A stretch of 64,000 bases of DNA, from NCBI RefSeq assembly GCF_030817475.1, contig NZ_JAUSZJ010000002.1:5718626-5782625 (forward strand). The letters run 5' to 3'. The position numbers were made by a program, and so were the translations under genes. The notes beneath the pieces are model-generated. The model made no database searches and had not been told where the DNA came from. It saw only the letters and a list, made by a program, of their open reading frames with translations. Source of the DNA: Streptomyces sp. V2I9 (GTDB taxonomy: Bacteria > Actinomycetota > Actinomycetes > Streptomycetales > Streptomycetaceae). Numbering within the stretch: the stretch's first letter is position 1; each line of letters starts with the position of its first letter. Below, one piece after another: positions 16,873-26,438 of the stretch.

Positions 16873-19800
16873 GTGGGGATAGCAGCTGAATTCACGGCCC
16901 TCGGATTAACCGGCTACCAGCGCGACATCTGGGCGGCCGAAGCACGGACACCGGGGAACTGCCAATTCAACGTCCTGGTCCACGAGCGGCTGGCGGGGGC
17001 CGTGGACCGGGAGCTGCTCGGTGCCTGCCTGGCCCGTGCGGTGCGGGAGCACGACGCCTTCCGGCTGCGGTTCGGCGAGGACGGCGAAGGGACCCCCCGC
17101 GTCCGGCGGATCGCGGAGGAACCGGGCGCCGGGACGCCGCCCATCGAGCACATCGACCTCTCCGGCGGCCCGGACCCGGCCGGGGCCGTGCGGGCCTGGT
17201 GCGAGCAGGAGCTGGCGCGGCCGCTGGACCTCGGGGGCGGGCCGCTGTTCCGGGCCGCCGTGGTCACCGAGGGGCCGGAGGCCGTCCACCTGGTGCTGAC
17301 CTCGCACCACATCGTGACCGACGCCTGGGCTCTGAACGCGCTGACCCTGCGGATTCTTTCCGACTACCGCTCACGCGTGTCCGGAAAAGACGTCCCGTCC
17401 GCCGATGAAACGTCCTCGGAATCGGCGGAGCGGACCGATTCCGCCTCGTACTGGGATTCCATCGAGGGTTTCGCATCCACCTTCGGCGACACGGACCGCG
17501 AGAATGACCGCGCATTCTACCGGGAATATCTGGCGGGTATCGAGCCTGCTCTCTTCACGCGTTCCGGCGTCGCCCGGCCCGGCCGCGGCCGCCACTCCTT
17601 CCCGGTCGGCGAGGAGCTGGTGCGGCGCATCCTCGACGCGGGCGCGTCCCCCTTCCCCTACCTGCTCTCGGCGCTCGCGGTGTGCCTCGGGCGCATCCAC
17701 CAGGCCGACGAGGTCGTGTTCGGCGTGCCCTTCCTGAACCGTCGGACCGAGGGCGAACGCGCGATCGTGGGCCAGTTCGCCAACAATCTTCCGGTGCGCG
17801 TCCCGGTGGCGGAGGACCTGCCGCTGGTCGAACTCGCCGAGCGGGTCCGCCGCCGGATCGACCGGCTCAGGGAGCACGAGCGGCTGCCGTTCGGCGACAT
17901 CCTCCGTGAGGCCCCCGTACAGGGCGCCGACGGCCGCCGGCTGTTCGACGTCACCGCTTCCTACCTGCGCTTCCCCCGGCCGCCGGGGATCGCGGGCGTG
18001 GACCGGACCACCACGATCATGGCCCCGGTCCACGCCGCCGACGCGCTCTCCGTCATGGTGCAGGCCTTCGACGACGAGCCGGGCCTGCGCGTCGACCTCG
18101 ACTACGCCGACGACGTGTTCGACGGTCACCTCACCGCTGAGGCCCTCGCCGGGCATGTCGGGGAACTCCTGCGCCGCGGACTGGACTTCCGGGAGCTGCC
18201 CCTCGCGGAGCTGCCGATGCTGACCGACGACGAGTACGAGGACGTCGTCCGCCGCCGCCAGGGCGCCGTGGCGCCCTACCCGCGCGAGAAGACGCTGCAC
18301 CGGCTGTTCACCCAACAGGCGGCGCGCACCCCCGATCTGACGGCCGTGGTCGACGGCGCCTCCGGCGCCACGCTGACCTTCGCCGAACTGGACCGGCGGT
18401 CCAACCAGGTGGCGCGGGCGCTGCGCGAACGGGGCGCCGGCCCCGGCGACCGGGTGGCGATCCTCGCGGAGCGCGGCCCGGAGCTGCTGCCCGGCCTGCT
18501 CGGCATCCTCAAGGCGGGCGCCGCCTACGTACCCGTCGATCCCGGCTACCCGCCCTCCCGCGTCCGGCTGCTCCTGGAGGACTGCGGGGCGACGCTGGTC
18601 CTGCGCGGGGCGCACACGGTCGAGGACCTCCCGACCGCCGCCCCGGTGCTCCGGATCGCCGAGCTGTACCGGGGCTCCGACCGGTCGCCCGGGCGCACCG
18701 CGGGCCCGGAGGACGTCGCGTACACCATCTACACCTCCGGCTCCACCGGGCGTCCCAAGGGCGTGATGGTCGAGCACCACGCGGTGGGGAACCGGCTGAC
18801 GTGGATGCAGCGCCGCTACCCCATCGGTCCCGGCGACACGATCCTGCAGAAGACGCCCATCTCGTTCGACGTCTCCGTGTGGGAGCTGCTGTGGTGGGCC
18901 GTCCAGGGTGCGCGGGTGGTGCTGCTGCCGCCGGGAGCGGAGAAGGACCCGGAACGGATCGCGCGCACGATACGCGACCACCGGGTGAGCGTGATCCACT
19001 TCGTGCCCTCGATGCTCGGCCCGTTCCTGGACCTGCTGGAGGACCATCCGGAACAGGCAGCCGGGACCGGATCGCTGCGTTTCGTGTTCTGCAGCGGGGA
19101 AGCCCTGCCGCCGGAGCGGGCCACCCAGTTCAACCGGATCTTCGACGGCGGTGACCGGCCCCGCCTGGTCAACCTCTACGGCCCCACCGAGGCCGCGGTC
19201 GACGTGACCTTCTTCGACTGCCCGCCCGCGTCCGAGGGCCCTGTCACGCGGGTGCCCATCGGCCGTCCCGTGGAGAACACCACGCTCTACGTGCTCGACC
19301 GGCACGGCCGCCCGCAGCCGGCCGGCGTCCCCGGCGAGCTGTACATCGGCGGCGTCCAGGTGGCCCGCGGCTACCTGGGGCGTCCCGAACTCACCGCCGA
19401 GCGCTTCGTCGAGGACCCCTTCGTCCCCGGCGGCCGCCTCTACCGGACCGGGGACCTGGCCCGGCTGCTGAACGACGGCAACCTGGAGTACCTCGGCCGG
19501 AACGACGACCAGGTGAAGATCCGCGGCAACCGGGTCGAACTGGGCGAGGTGCAGAACGCGCTGGTCGCGCTCGACGCGATCCGCGACGCCGTGGTCGTGG
19601 ACCACCGGCCCGGCGGCGGCCGCGGCCCGGTCCTCGTCGCGTACTGCACGGCCGACCGGGACCTCGACGCGGGCAGTCTGAGGGCGGCGCTCGGGAACGT
19701 GCTCCCCGCCTACATGATCCCCTCGTCCTTCGAACGCCTCGACAGCCTCCCGCTCACGCCCAACGGCAAGGTGGACCGCAAAGCCCTGCCCGCACCCTCC

Positions 19801-22800
19801 GCCGAGGCGGCCGAGGCCGCGGACAGCGCGCCGCGCACCGCGCGGGAGTCCGTGCTCGCCGACATCTGGGCCCGGGTGCTCGGCGTCGACCGGGTCGGCG
19901 TCCACACCGACTACTTCGTGATCGGCGGCGACTCGATCAGCATGCTCCGGGTGCGGGCGCTCGCCGAGAAGGCGGGCATCCGGTTCACCACCGACGACTT
20001 CGTGCGCCATCCCACCGTGGCGGGGCTGGCCGCGTGCGCCGGGGGCGCGGAGTCCGCCACCCCGGCCGACTCCGCGTCCCCGGCCCCGTTCGCCCTGGTC
20101 TCCCCGGTGGACCGGGCCCGCCTGGAGACGTACGAGGACGCCTACCCGGTCACCCGCCTCCAGCTCGGCCTGCTGTTCCACAGCCGGGAGAAGCAGGACT
20201 CCGCGACGTACAAGGACGTCTTCCGCTACAGCCTGGCCATGGAGTGGCGGGAGCGGGAGTTCCGGGCGGCCTTCGACCGCCTCGTCGCGCGCCATCCGGT
20301 GCTGCGGTCCGCGTTCGCCCTGGCCGGCCATGCCGAGCCGCTCCAGACCGTCCGGTCCGCCGTCGAGGGCGGACTGAGCGTCCGTGATCTGAGGGAGGCC
20401 CCGGACACGGAGGCCGAGGCGGCCGTCGGCGAGCACATCGCGGCCCGGCGCCGGTACGACTACCGGTTCGACCACGCGCCGCTCTACCACTTCCGGGTGT
20501 TCGCCCTGCCCGACACGGTGGACCTGGTCCTCAGCTTCCACCACGCCATCCTCGACGGCGGCAGCGTCGCCAACCTCGTCGCCGAACTCCTCCAGGACTA
20601 CGGCCACCTGCTGGGACTGGACCTGGAACCGGTGGCGGACACCGCGCCGCCCTCGGCCGCGCTGCACGTCGCCCGGGAGCGCGCGGCCATCGACACGAAG
20701 GAGGGCCGCGCCTACTGGCGGAACCTGCTGACCGACGCGACGCAGCCCCAGCTGGAGAGCTTCCGTCCGCACGAGGCGCCGGGGACCGAGGAGCGGGTGG
20801 AGTGCGACCTGCGGCTGCCCGCCGATCTCGTCGACGCCCTGCGCGCCACCGCCGGCGACCGGCGGGCCCCGGTGAAGTCGGTCCTGTTCGCCGCGCACGT
20901 CCTGATGCTGCGGGCCTTCTCCGGGGAACGGGACATCCTGACCGGCCTGGTGACCCACAGCAGGCCGGACGTCGAGGGCGCGGAACGCACCTGCGGCCTC
21001 TTTCTCAACACCCTGCCCGTGCGGGTGGACACCGGGCAGCCCACCTGGTTCGACGTCGTGGGCCGCGCCCTGGACCGGGAGCGGGAGAGCTATCCGCACC
21101 GGCGGGTGCCGCTGGCGGTCATCCAGGAGGACCTCGGCCGGACGTCACTGGTCGACACCCTGTTCAACTTCATCCACTTCCGGCAGCTCGGGGAGGTCTT
21201 CCGGACCTCCGGGATCGCCAGCCGCGGCTTCGCGGTCCGGGAGGAGACGAACTTCGCCCTGGTCGTCAACGCCATGGTCGACCCGGTGGACGAGGGCATC
21301 CGGCTGCGTCTCGACTTCTCGGGGCAGTCGTTCACCCCCGCGCAGGCGCGGCTGTACACCGATACGTACGTGCGCATCCTGCGCAGGCTCGCCGAGGAGC
21401 CGGACGGGGCCGTGGAGTTCGGCTTCCTCGCCCCGGCGCCGGAACCCGCGCGGGCCGGGCGCCCGCCGGTGAACGCGGTCCGCGCCTTCGAGGCACGGGC
21501 GCGCAGCGCACCCGCGGCCCACGCCGTCGTCGCCGAGGACCTGACGTGGACGTACGAGGAACTGGACCGGGTCGCCACCCGGTTCGCCGCGGGCCTGCTG
21601 GGGTCGGGTGTGCGTCCGGGCGACCGCGTCGGCCTCGCCATGGGACGTACGGCCCAGACCGTCGCCGCGCTCCTGGGCACCGCGAAGGCGGGGTGCTCGG
21701 CGATGCCGCTGGACACCGCCTATCCGGTGGACCGGCTGCGCGCCATGATCGAGCAGGGCCGACCCGCCCGTGTGGTCGCGGACGCGGCGCACCAGGGCCT
21801 CGTGGAGACCCTGGAAGCCGCCGTTCCCCTCCTCCCGTACGAGGCGCTGGCCGCCTGCGGGAACACCGCCGAACTGCCGGAGATCTCCGAGGACGACGAG
21901 GTGTACCTGCTGTTCACCTCGGGCTCGACGGGCCGCCCCAAGGGGGTGTCGGCACCGCACCGGTCCCTGTCCAACCTGGTGGCCTGGCAGAACGGGATCG
22001 CCAGCACCGCCGAGGGAGCCCGCACGGCGCAGTACGCGCCGCTCAGCTTCGACGTCTCCTTCCAGGAGCTGTACGCCACGCTGGCCGGCGGCGGGACCCT
22101 GGTCGTCGTCACGGAGGAGCTGCGGCGCGACATGCCCGGTCTGCTGCGGCTGCTCGACCGGGAGCGCGTCGAGCGCATGCACCTGCCGTACGTGGCCCTC
22201 CAGCAGTTGGCGGAGGCGTCGGTGACGCTCGGCCTGGTGCCGCGGAGCCTGCGGGTGCTGTGCTCGTCGGGCGAGCAGTTCCGGACGACGGACGAGATCC
22301 GCCGGTTCTGCGCCTCGCTCGGCGGCGTGGTGCTCGACAACCATTACGGCCCCACCGAGACGCACGCCGCCGCCTTCCACGGGATGACCGGCGATCCCGC
22401 CGCGTTCCCCGCGCTGCCCCCGGTGGGGCAGCCCATCCACGGGGCCCGGCTGCTGGTCCTGGACGAGGAGATGCGCCGGGTGCCCGTCGGAAGCCGGGGC
22501 GAGATCTACATCGGCGGCGCCGGCCTGGCCGACGGGTACGCGGACCGGCCCGACCTGACCGAGGAGCGGTTCCTGCCCGCCCCGGACGGCGAGGGGCTGG
22601 TCTACCGCACCGGGGACGTCGGCATGGTCCTGCCCGGCGGGGACGTGGTCTGCCTGGGCCGCGCCGACCGGCAGGTCAAGATCCGCGGCTACCGGGTCGA
22701 GCCCGGTGAGATCGAACTGGTCGCCGCCGGGGCCGCGGCGGGCGGTCCCGACGCGATCACCGACGTCGCCGTGATCGCCCGGCGCGACGAGGCGGGGGAC

Positions 22801-24120
22801 ACCTCCCTGGTCGCCTTCCTGGTCGGCGACGCCGAGCGCGCGGACCTGGACGAGCTGCGGCGCCACCTGCGCGCGAAGCTGCCGGACTACATGGTGCCCG
22901 CCCACTTCGTCTGGCTGCCCGCCATCCCGCTCACCCCGAACGGCAAACGCGACGAGGCCGCACTCCGGCGGGTACGCCCGGTCCGCACCGGGCCGGCCGG
23001 GCGGGTCGCCCCGAGGGACGGCCACGAGCGGGTGGTGGCCCGGATGCTGGCCGATCTGCTGCACCTGCCGGACGTGGGGGTCCACGACAACCTGTTCGAC
23101 CTCGGCGCCACGTCGATCACGGCGATGCGCCTGGTCGTCCTCATGGAGGAGCGGTTCGGCACCGCGATCCCGCTGTCGGACTTCATCGTGGCGCCGACCG
23201 TGGCCGAACTGGCCGAACGGCTCCGCTCGGCGGGCAGTACGACCGCCGGCTTCGACCCGCTGGTGGCGATCCGGCCGGAGGGCTCCCAGCCGCCGCTGTT
23301 CTTCGCGCATCCCATGGGCGGCAACGTGCTCTGCTACGTACCGTTCGCCAAGCACCTGCCGCCGGACCAGCCCTTCTACGCCTTCCAGGCGGCCGGGGCG
23401 GACGTCGGCACCGAGCCGGTGCGCGGCCTGGAACAGCTCGCGGCCGACTACATCACGGCGATGCGCCGGGTCCAGCCGTCCGGCCCCTACCACCTCGGCG
23501 GCTGGTCCTTCGGCGGGTTCGTCGCCTTCGAGATGGCCCGCCAGCTGCACGCCGCCGGACAGAGCGTCGCCTCCGTGGTCCTGCTGGACACGACGGCGCT
23601 CAATCCGGGGCGGCGGCCCTGGACCGACGACGAGGCCCTGCTCGGCTGGTTCTTCTGGGAACTGCTCTGGCTCCAGCACGGCAGCGCCACCGCGGGCGAC
23701 CTCCTGCCGCCCGGTCTGGCGACGCTGGACGAGAAGTTCGCGTTCATGACCCGGCTGGCCATCGACGAGGGCGTCCTGCCCGCGGGCAGCGGTGACGCCG
23801 TGGTGCGGAGGCTGTTCCGGGTGTACGAGGCGAACTGGCGCTCCGCCTTCGACTACCGGCCGGAGGTCGTGGACTACGACGTGGTCCTCCTCCGGGCCCG
23901 CGACCCGCTGCCGGGCGTGCTGCTGGACATGCACACCGCCATCGACAGCATGCACGCGGACGAGACCAACGGGTGGCGGGAGCGCACCTCCGGCCGCCTC
24001 ACGGTGATCGACACCGAGGGGGACCACCTCACGATCATGGAAGAACCGCGCGTGGCCGACGTCGTCGGCCCGGTGCTCAGGGCCATGGGACTCCGAACAG
24101 GCGAAAGCGGGCAGCACTGA
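16873..24120 (+). CDS. Two-module nonribosomal peptide synthetase, C-A-T-C-A-T-TE
   Basis: A 2415-residue NRPS. C1 (about 5-430) has HHIVTDA, with Ala in place of the usual Gly. A1 (470-965) has YTSGSTGRPKG; the pocket residues read D-V-W-H-F-S-L-V-D-K, the serine code. T1 has GGDSIS near 1017. C2 (1085-1530) has HHAILDG near 1223. A2 (1540-2025) has pocket residues I read as D-V-Q-M-C-S-H-A-A-K, a divergent member of the proline class. T2 has GATSIT near 2078. The thioesterase has GWSFGG near 2210 and a final His in GDHLTI. GTG is the start, with GGAG upstream. Codon 12 is TTA, suggesting bldA dependence. A leading C domain implies an acyl or aminoacyl donor supplied in trans. Confidence 0.93.
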   Translation: MGIAAEFTALGLTGYQRDIWAAEARTPGNCQFNVLVHERLAGAVDRELLGACLARAVREHDAFRLRFGEDGEGTPRVRRIAEEPGAGTPPIEHIDLSGGPDPAGAVRAWCEQELARPLDLGGGPLFRAAVVTEGPEAVHLVLTSHHIVTDAWALNALTLRILSDYRSRVSGKDVPSADETSSESAERTDSASYWDSIEGFASTFGDTDRENDRAFYREYLAGIEPALFTRSGVARPGRGRHSFPVGEELVRRILDAGASPFPYLLSALAVCLGRIHQADEVVFGVPFLNRRTEGERAIVGQFANNLPVRVPVAEDLPLVELAERVRRRIDRLREHERLPFGDILREAPVQGADGRRLFDVTASYLRFPRPPGIAGVDRTTTIMAPVHAADALSVMVQAFDDEPGLRVDLDYADDVFDGHLTAEALAGHVGELLRRGLDFRELPLAELPMLTDDEYEDVVRRRQGAVAPYPREKTLHRLFTQQAARTPDLTAVVDGASGATLTFAELDRRSNQVARALRERGAGPGDRVAILAERGPELLPGLLGILKAGAAYVPVDPGYPPSRVRLLLEDCGATLVLRGAHTVEDLPTAAPVLRIAELYRGSDRSPGRTAGPEDVAYTIYTSGSTGRPKGVMVEHHAVGNRLTWMQRRYPIGPGDTILQKTPISFDVSVWELLWWAVQGARVVLLPPGAEKDPERIARTIRDHRVSVIHFVPSMLGPFLDLLEDHPEQAAGTGSLRFVFCSGEALPPERATQFNRIFDGGDRPRLVNLYGPTEAAVDVTFFDCPPASEGPVTRVPIGRPVENTTLYVLDRHGRPQPAGVPGELYIGGVQVARGYLGRPELTAERFVEDPFVPGGRLYRTGDLARLLNDGNLEYLGRNDDQVKIRGNRVELGEVQNALVALDAIRDAVVVDHRPGGGRGPVLVAYCTADRDLDAGSLRAALGNVLPAYMIPSSFERLDSLPLTPNGKVDRKALPAPSAEAAEAADSAPRTARESVLADIWARVLGVDRVGVHTDYFVIGGDSISMLRVRALAEKAGIRFTTDDFVRHPTVAGLAACAGGAESATPADSASPAPFALVSPVDRARLETYEDAYPVTRLQLGLLFHSREKQDSATYKDVFRYSLAMEWREREFRAAFDRLVARHPVLRSAFALAGHAEPLQTVRSAVEGGLSVRDLREAPDTEAEAAVGEHIAARRRYDYRFDHAPLYHFRVFALPDTVDLVLSFHHAILDGGSVANLVAELLQDYGHLLGLDLEPVADTAPPSAALHVARERAAIDTKEGRAYWRNLLTDATQPQLESFRPHEAPGTEERVECDLRLPADLVDALRATAGDRRAPVKSVLFAAHVLMLRAFSGERDILTGLVTHSRPDVEGAERTCGLFLNTLPVRVDTGQPTWFDVVGRALDRERESYPHRRVPLAVIQEDLGRTSLVDTLFNFIHFRQLGEVFRTSGIASRGFAVREETNFALVVNAMVDPVDEGIRLRLDFSGQSFTPAQARLYTDTYVRILRRLAEEPDGAVEFGFLAPAPEPARAGRPPVNAVRAFEARARSAPAAHAVVAEDLTWTYEELDRVATRFAAGLLGSGVRPGDRVGLAMGRTAQTVAALLGTAKAGCSAMPLDTAYPVDRLRAMIEQGRPARVVADAAHQGLVETLEAAVPLLPYEALAACGNTAELPEISEDDEVYLLFTSGSTGRPKGVSAPHRSLSNLVAWQNGIASTAEGARTAQYAPLSFDVSFQELYATLAGGGTLVVVTEELRRDMPGLLRLLDRERVERMHLPYVALQQLAEASVTLGLVPRSLRVLCSSGEQFRTTDEIRRFCASLGGVVLDNHYGPTETHAAAFHGMTGDPAAFPALPPVGQPIHGARLLVLDEEMRRVPVGSRGEIYIGGAGLADGYADRPDLTEERFLPAPDGEGLVYRTGDVGMVLPGGDVVCLGRADRQVKIRGYRVEPGEIELVAAGAAAGGPDAITDVAVIARRDEAGDTSLVAFLVGDAERADLDELRRHLRAKLPDYMVPAHFVWLPAIPLTPNGKRDEAALRRVRPVRTGPAGRVAPRDGHERVVARMLADLLHLPDVGVHDNLFDLGATSITAMRLVVLMEERFGTAIPLSDFIVAPTVAELAERLRSAGSTTAGFDPLVAIRPEGSQPPLFFAHPMGGNVLCYVPFAKHLPPDQPFYAFQAAGADVGTEPVRGLEQLAADYITAMRRVQPSGPYHLGGWSFGGFVAFEMARQLHAAGQSVASVVLLDTTALNPGRRPWTDDEALLGWFFWELLWLQHGSATAGDLLPPGLATLDEKFAFMTRLAIDEGVLPAGSGDAVVRRLFRVYEANWRSAFDYRPEVVDYDVVLLRARDPLPGVLLDMHTAIDSMHADETNGWRERTSGRLTVIDTEGDHLTIMEEPRVADVVGPVLRAMGLRTGESGQH

Positions 24121-24121
24121 C

Positions 24122-25327
24122 ATGAGCAGCACACGAACAGCCATCGTCGTCGGCGCCGGGATCGGCGGACTGACCACGGCCATCGCCCTGCGGCGCGTCG
24201 GCTTCGAGGTGGAGGTGTTCGAGCGGGCACCGGAGATGCGGGCGGCCGGCTTCGGACTCTCCGTGATGAGCAACGCCACGGCCGCGCTCGCCACCCTGGA
24301 CATCGACCTCGGCCTGGAGAAACGCGGCCGGGTGATGGAGACGTACCACGTCAAGGACTGGAAGGGCAGGCTGATACGGGAGTTCCCGTTCCCCGAGATC
24401 ACCCGGCGCATCGGCGTCCCGTGCGTCTGCATCAGCCGGGCCGACCTGCTCGCCGCGCTCCTCGACCGGGCGACGGACATCCCGGTCCGGCTGAACGCCG
24501 CCGCCGACCGCTTCGAGGTGGAGGGCGACCGGGCGCGGGTGCACCTCACCGACGGCCGGGAGGCGGAGGCCGATCTCCTGGTGGGCGCCGACGGGTTCAA
24601 CTCGGCGGTACGGCGGCAGCTGACCGGACCGGACGAGCCCGTGCACGACAGCGGGTACATCGCCTGGCTCGGTATCACCGAGTACAGCCACCCCCGCTTC
24701 GCCCCCGGCTCCGTGGTCCACCTGTGGGGCGACGGGATGCGGTTCGGCCTGGTCGACATCGGCGGGGGCCGGCTCTACTGGTGGGGCACGAAGAACATGC
24801 CGTTCGAGGAGTCCAGCACCTGGGACGGCGGCAAGGCGGGGGTCCTCGACGCCTACTCCGGCTGGCCGGACGAGGTCCGCGAGGCGATCCGGGTGACCCC
24901 GCCCGAGGACCTGCTGACGCTGAACACGCGGGACCGCGCCTTCCTGCGGCCCTGGGGAACGGGGCCGGTCACCCTGCTCGGGGACGCCGCCCACCCGATG
25001 CTCACCAGCCTCGGCCAGGGCTCCGCCATGGCGATGGAGGACGCCGCGGTCCTGGCCCAGCACCTGCGGCACGCCCCGGACGTCCCCGGGGGGCTGCGCG
25101 GCTACGAGTCGGCGCGGTACGAACGCACCCGGACGATGGTGGAGGCCACCCGCGCCATCAGCGAGTTCGAGCAGTCGCAGGGCCCGGTACGCCGCCGGGT
25201 CCGGGACGGCTACTTCCGCTGGATGCCCCACCGGAAACTGGTGGGCAAGCTCGAACCGGCGCTGACCTTCCCCGGCGCCGGCCTCGCCGGCCTTCCCGCC
25301 GGCGCGGACGGGGAGGCGGCCCGATGA
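24122..25327 (+). CDS. FAD-dependent aromatic-type monooxygenase
   Basis: A 401-residue flavoprotein of the class A (p-hydroxybenzoate/salicylate hydroxylase-like) group. The dinucleotide fold is VVGAGIGGLTTAIALRR at about 9-25. The second FAD motif is GDAAHPMLTSLGQG near 288, and an intermediate DG-type motif is LVGADGFNSAVRR near 155. It would use NAD(P)H and oxygen to hydroxylate or epoxidise a small substrate. It starts two bases after the NRPS stop and ends overlapping the SDR start as ATGA, so it belongs to the NRPS operon. The substrate is unknown. Confidence 0.88.
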   Translation: MSSTRTAIVVGAGIGGLTTAIALRRVGFEVEVFERAPEMRAAGFGLSVMSNATAALATLDIDLGLEKRGRVMETYHVKDWKGRLIREFPFPEITRRIGVPCVCISRADLLAALLDRATDIPVRLNAAADRFEVEGDRARVHLTDGREAEADLLVGADGFNSAVRRQLTGPDEPVHDSGYIAWLGITEYSHPRFAPGSVVHLWGDGMRFGLVDIGGGRLYWWGTKNMPFEESSTWDGGKAGVLDAYSGWPDEVREAIRVTPPEDLLTLNTRDRAFLRPWGTGPVTLLGDAAHPMLTSLGQGSAMAMEDAAVLAQHLRHAPDVPGGLRGYESARYERTRTMVEATRAISEFEQSQGPVRRRVRDGYFRWMPHRKLVGKLEPALTFPGAGLAGLPAGADGEAAR

Positions 25328-26244
25328 GCCGGACCACGGTACGCGGACCGCGCGGGACCCTGCCGCCGCACGGCGCGGTCGTCGTCACCGGCGCCTCCTC
25401 GGGGCTGGGTCGTGAATGCGTGCTGGAGCTGGAGCACCGCGGCTTCCAGGTGCTCGCCGGGGTCCGCCGGGACGAGGACGGGGAGAAGCTGCTCACCGAG
25501 TCGCAGCACGGCAGGCTCCGCTACGCGATCATCGACATCACCGACGACGCGTCGGTCCGGGCCTCGGCCGAACTCGTCGAACACCGCTACGGCGGACTGC
25601 GGGGCCTGGTGAACAACGCCGGGATCTGCGTACCGGGCCCGCTGGAGTGCATCGACGGCGACCAGTTCCGCCGGCAGCTCGACGTCAACCTGGTCGGGCA
25701 CCTTGCGATGATCCGGGCCCATCTGCCGCTGCTGCGCCGGTCGAACGGGCGGATCGTCAACGTCACCTCCGGCCTCGGCAAGGCCGCGGTCCCGTTCCTC
25801 GGGGCCTACTCCGCAGCCCAGTTCGCCAAGGAAGCGCTCAGCGACGCCCTGCGGCGCGAGCTGGGGCCCACCGGCGTACGCGTCTCGGTGGTGGCGCCGG
25901 GCGCCATCCTCACACCGATCTGGACCAAGGTGTCCAGGGCGGGCGAACGGGCGCTGGCGGACGCCGCTCCCTCGGTCGCCGATCTCTACCGGACCGCCCT
26001 CCAGGGATTCCTGGAGGGCAACGCGCAGCAGGCGATGGCGAGCCGCACCACACCCGAGGACTTCGCCCGCACGGTCCTGCGCGCCCTGACCGACGCACGC
26101 CCCCGTGCGCGCTACTGGGCCGGGGCCGACGCCCGTCGGATGGCCCGGCTGGCGCGGCTGCTCCCCGACCCCCTGCTGGACCGCCGGTTCCGGGCGATCA
26201 CCGCCCCGGTGGGTGCGCCCGGCGGCACGGACGCGGGGTCCTGA
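25324..26244 (+). CDS. Short-chain dehydrogenase/reductase family protein with altered active site
   Basis: A 306-residue SDR protein. The cofactor motif TGASSGLG is at residues 22-29 and NNAG near 99. The catalytic Ser is at 149 and Tyr at 162, but the usual Lys four residues after Tyr is Gln: Y162-S-A-A-Q166, followed by F-A-K169. The Lys normally lowers the Tyr pKa and positions the cofactor, so activity may be weak, altered, or supported by Lys169. The gene overlaps the FAD monooxygenase gene and ends about 195 bases before the flavin reductase. It may act as a ketoreductase, dehydratase-like or non-catalytic protein. Confidence 0.85.
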   Translation: MSRTTVRGPRGTLPPHGAVVVTGASSGLGRECVLELEHRGFQVLAGVRRDEDGEKLLTESQHGRLRYAIIDITDDASVRASAELVEHRYGGLRGLVNNAGICVPGPLECIDGDQFRRQLDVNLVGHLAMIRAHLPLLRRSNGRIVNVTSGLGKAAVPFLGAYSAAQFAKEALSDALRRELGPTGVRVSVVAPGAILTPIWTKVSRAGERALADAAPSVADLYRTALQGFLEGNAQQAMASRTTPEDFARTVLRALTDARPRARYWAGADARRMARLARLLPDPLLDRRFRAITAPVGAPGGTDAGS

Positions 26245-26271
26245 TCGCGGCGGGACCGGGGCGACTGCGCG

Positions 26272-26279
26272 TTCGCGTA
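26272..26279. promoter_or_regulatory. TTCGCGTA core before the flavin reductase gene
   Basis: The octamer TTCGCGTA matches the two elements upstream of the NRPS gene. It lies about 160 bases before the flavin reductase ATG. A weak -10-like TAGCGT follows near 26321. It may mark a second promoter inside the plus-strand cluster, controlled by the same regulator. Confidence 0.35.
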
Positions 26280-26438
26280 GTACCGGGGGACACGCCTGTA
26301 CGCACCCCGAGCCCCTGGCTAGCGTACGCAGCGTCCACCGCGCGGAAAGGACATCCGGTCGGAATTCCGCACGGCCGGCGAACCCGCCGGAACGGCCCCG
26401 TGAAAACGCCCGGCCCATTCACGCTCTGGGGAGAAGGA

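Noticed and set aside
17371..21099. A long minus-strand open frame (over 1200 codons) inside the NRPS gene
   Set aside because: It lies antisense to a fully recognisable NRPS, has a low-complexity Gly/Arg/Val-rich product and no domain; it is a product of high-GC codon bias.
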